From NCBI RefSeq assembly GCF_900168015.1, contig NZ_FUYR01000001.1, forward strand, positions 157,968-221,967: a stretch of 64,000 nucleotides of DNA, in the 5' to 3' direction. This document shows, piece by piece, positions 61,990 to 64,000 of the stretch (within the stretch, counting starts at the first letter, position 1; each line of letters begins with the position of its first letter). This stretch comes from Daejeonella lutea. GTDB lineage: Bacteria > Bacteroidota > Bacteroidia > Sphingobacteriales > Sphingobacteriaceae. The notes beneath the pieces were generated by a model. It searched no databases and was not told where the DNA came from. It saw nothing but the letters and a program-made list of their open reading frames with translations. Position numbers and translations under genes: made by a program.

Positions 61990-64000
61990 TTAGTTCACCG
62001 TGGCTGTTTCCTTTGCCTCTTTAACTGTAAGATCAATGGCGTCTTTCACCTTATCCTTTATCAAGGCAAATTCGATCACCTCTTTCATTTCCGACACATA
62101 GTGAAAATTAAGATCCTTTATATAGTCCTCTTTAATTTCAAGGATATCCTTTTGATTGGATTTGCAAAGGATTATGTCTTTGATATTAGCTCTTTTTGCA
62201 GCTAATATTTTCTCTTTGATTCCACCGACCGGTAAAACTTTACCTCTCAGGGTAATTTCGCCTGTCATGGCGAGATGCGATTTTACACGGCGCTGGGTAA
62301 ACGCTGAGGTTAAAGCTGTAAGCATTGTTATTCCGGCTGAGGGACCATCTTTAGGAGTGGCCCCAGCAGGCACGTGTACATGTACGTCCCATTGATCAAA
62401 AAGACGGTGATCGATTCCGAATTTTGAAGCATGAGCACGCAAGTAGGCCATAGCTATAGTAGCTGACTCTTTCATTACATCCCCAAGGTTACCGGTAAGA
62501 GATAATTTTCCTTTTCCCGGGCTTAGGCTGGCTTCAATAAATAAAATGTCGCCCCCAACCTGTGTCCATGCAAGACCCGTAACTACCCCAGCAACATTGT
62601 TATTCTCATAAAGATCCTTATCGAACATTGGAGGCCCAAGAATTTTTTCGACGTCTGCTTTGCTTATTGCTGGGTTATATTCCACTTCCATGGCTATTTT
62701 GGTCGCAATTCCCCGGACTAATGAGCCTACTTTTTTCTCCAGGCCACGAACCCCTGATTCACGGGTATAATCTTCAATTACTTTTTCGATTATGGGTGAT
62801 TTCAGCGATATGTTCGCTGTCTTTAGACCATGTTGCTCGCGTTGTTTTGGGAGCAGGTGCTGTTTAGCAATTTCTATTTTTTCCTCTATTGTATATCCGT
62901 TAACCTCAATTATTTCCATCCTGTCTAATAGGGCAGGCTGGATACTGCTAAGAGAATTTGCAGTTGCGATGAACATCACATTTGACAGGTCGTAATCGAC
63001 CTCCACATAGTGATCGTAAAACGCATTATTTTGTTCAGGATCCAGCACTTCTAGTAGGGCTGAGGAAGGATCTCCGCGGAAATCATTACCCACCTTATCG
63101 ATCTCGTCCAGGACAAATACCGGATTTGATGTCCCGGCTTTTTTGATGGATTGGATAATCCTGCCCGGCATGGCACCAATATACGTCTTGCGATGACCTC
63201 TTATTTCTGCTTCATCCCGAATGCCGCCCAATGCCATCCGCACATATTTTCTCCCCAAAGCTTTCGCTATCGATTTTCCAAGAGATGTTTTTCCAACTCC
63301 CGGAGGACCAACAAGACACAGGATCGGTGCTTTCATGTTGTGCTTTAACTTAAGCACAGCCAGATATTCAATGATGCGTTGTTTAACTTTTTCAAGACCA
63401 TAATGGTCTTTTTCAAGAACCTTTTCCGCTCTTTTTAAGTCAAAATTGTCCTTAGTAAATTCATTCCAGGGGAGATCTAGCAGAACTTCCAGATAGTTGA
63501 TTTGAATAGAATAATCCGCTGCTGCAGGATTCATTCGTGCCAGCTTCTCGATCTCTTTGCCAAAATGATCACCAGCTTCTTTCGACCATTTTTTCTTTGA
63601 TGCCCGAGCTCTCAGGTTTTCAACTTCGAGATCCGGTGAATTGCCTCCAAGTTCTTCCTGGATTGTTTTAAGCTGTTGATTAAGGAAGTAATCCCGCTGT
63701 TGTTTATCCAGGTCAACCCTTACTTTAGATTGTATTTGATTTTTCAGTTCCTGCATCTGAAGTTCGACAGTCAAATGTTCCAGAACCATTTTCGCTCTTT
63801 CGCGAAGATTTGCGACCTCGAGCATCTGTTGCTTGGCGGCAACGTCAGCATTCATATTCGAGGAGATAAAATTAATCAGGAAAGAAGCGCTTTCAATGTT
63901 TTTGATGGCTATACCAGCTTCGCTGGGAATATTAGGAGATAACTGGATGATCTGCATAGCCATCTCTTTAATCGAAGCCATTAACGCCTTGAACTCTTTG
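61990..64000 (-). CDS. lon: ATP-dependent protease Lon, N-terminus beyond window edge
   Basis: An AAA+ serine protease (endopeptidase La). The frame stays open to the last base, so the first Met inside the window (63981) is internal; roughly the first 150 residues of the substrate-binding domain are missing. Visible are the helical linker ([19 protein letters not shown]), Walker [10 protein letters not shown], Walker [10 protein letters not shown], the sensor region [10 protein letters not shown], and the proteolytic domain with catalytic Ser in [10 protein letters not shown] and Lys in [13 protein letters not shown]. The C-terminus is intact. Confidence 0.96.
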   Translation of the reverse strand, partial: KEFKALMASIKEMAMQIIQLSPNIPSEAGIAIKNIESASFLINFISSNMNADVAAKQQMLEVANLRERAKMVLEHLTVELQMQELKNQIQSKVRVDLDKQQRDYFLNQQLKTIQEELGGNSPDLEVENLRARASKKKWSKEAGDHFGKEIEKLARMNPAAADYSIQINYLEVLLDLPWNEFTKDNFDLKRAEKVLEKDHYGLEKVKQRIIEYLAVLKLKHNMKAPILCLVGPPGVGKTSLGKSIAKALGRKYVRMALGGIRDEAEIRGHRKTYIGAMPGRIIQSIKKAGTSNPVFVLDEIDKVGNDFRGDPSSALLEVLDPEQNNAFYDHYVEVDYDLSNVMFIATANSLSSIQPALLDRMEIIEVNGYTIEEKIEIAKQHLLPKQREQHGLKTANISLKSPIIEKVIEDYTRESGVRGLEKKVGSLVRGIATKIAMEVEYNPAISKADVEKILGPPMFDKDLYENNNVAGVVTGLAWTQVGGDILFIEASLSPGKGKLSLTGNLGDVMKESATIAMAYLRAHASKFGIDHRLFDQWDVHVHVPAGATPKDGPSAGITMLTALTSAFTQRRVKSHLAMTGEITLRGKVLPVGGIKEKILAAKRANIKDIILCKSNQKDILEIKEDYIKDLNFHYVSEMKEVIEFALIKDKVKDAIDLTVKEAKETATVN

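Noticed and set aside
61990-63981. Lon as an N-terminally truncated gene starting at 63981
   Set aside because: The frame stays open to the window edge, so the true start lies outside.

Overview
The window looks like core chromosome of a member of the Bacteroidota, most likely Sphingobacteriaceae (Pedobacter-like). The evidence is: (i) at least sixteen gene starts preceded by TAnnTTTG, the -7 element of the Bacteroidota primary sigma factor, usually without a Shine-Dalgarno sequence; (ii) PorT and PorG/DUF6089 type IX secretion proteins inside housekeeping operons; (iii) the order nadK-porG-uppS-bamA-ompH-ompH-murI, as I recall it from this phylum; (iv) a TonB/ExbB/ExbD set and an HU-SPOR membrane protein typical of the phylum. 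I see no rRNA or tRNA gene, CRISPR array, insertion sequence, prophage or defence island.

Layout. 1-2780: a truncated APC permease (-), a PAP2 phosphatase (+) and a membrane-anchored unknown (-). 2817-6001 (-): engB, a UbiA-type prenyltransferase and an M3 oligoendopeptidase in one operon. 6168-8477 (+): menG, porT, then an SDR oxidoreductase. 8534-8771: six 42-bp tandem repeats. 8861-18340 (+): yqeY-like gene, alpha/beta hydrolase, CBS protein, nadK, porG, uppS, bamA, two ompH/skp genes, murI (isoprenoid, envelope and outer-membrane assembly). 18543-26219 (+): nuoHIJKLMN, the membrane arm of complex I plus NuoI, with nuoA-G missing from this locus. 26346-34367: PurF-like amidotransferase, LysE exporter, sugar MFS transporter, dCMP deaminase, UbiD decarboxylase, NlpC/P60 lipoprotein, YdeI-family protein. 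34513-38415 (+): guaA, a periplasmic-binding-like lipoprotein, an RsmB-like rRNA methyltransferase. 38430-44738: MarC, two further APC permeases, a membrane pyrophosphatase.

44826-54860 (-) is a co-directional envelope cluster: large TPR protein, beta-barrel, HU-TM-SPOR protein, TolQ/ExbB, ExbD/TolR, a TonB-like protein, folC and a second TonB. It looks like this lineage's version of a Tol/Ton division-envelope module, and is the most system-like part of the window. 54988-56465 (-) is pyrR-pyrB; 56805-64000 holds rpsA, a small acidic protein, cmk, arfB, an LpxR-type lipid A deacylase with an outer-membrane barrel, and the 3' part of lon.

The most unusual signals are in non-coding or fine detail. 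Short arrays of 7-nt tandem repeats, with a different unit at each locus, sit just upstream of the promoters or starts of engB, menG, the SDR gene, murI, nuoH, guaA and pyrR. NuoK lacks the second conserved membrane glutamate. Several promoters lie so close to the ATG that the mRNAs may be leaderless. UbiA, UbiD and MenG paralogues together suggest a futalosine-type menaquinone route. No wholly new multi-gene system is evident.
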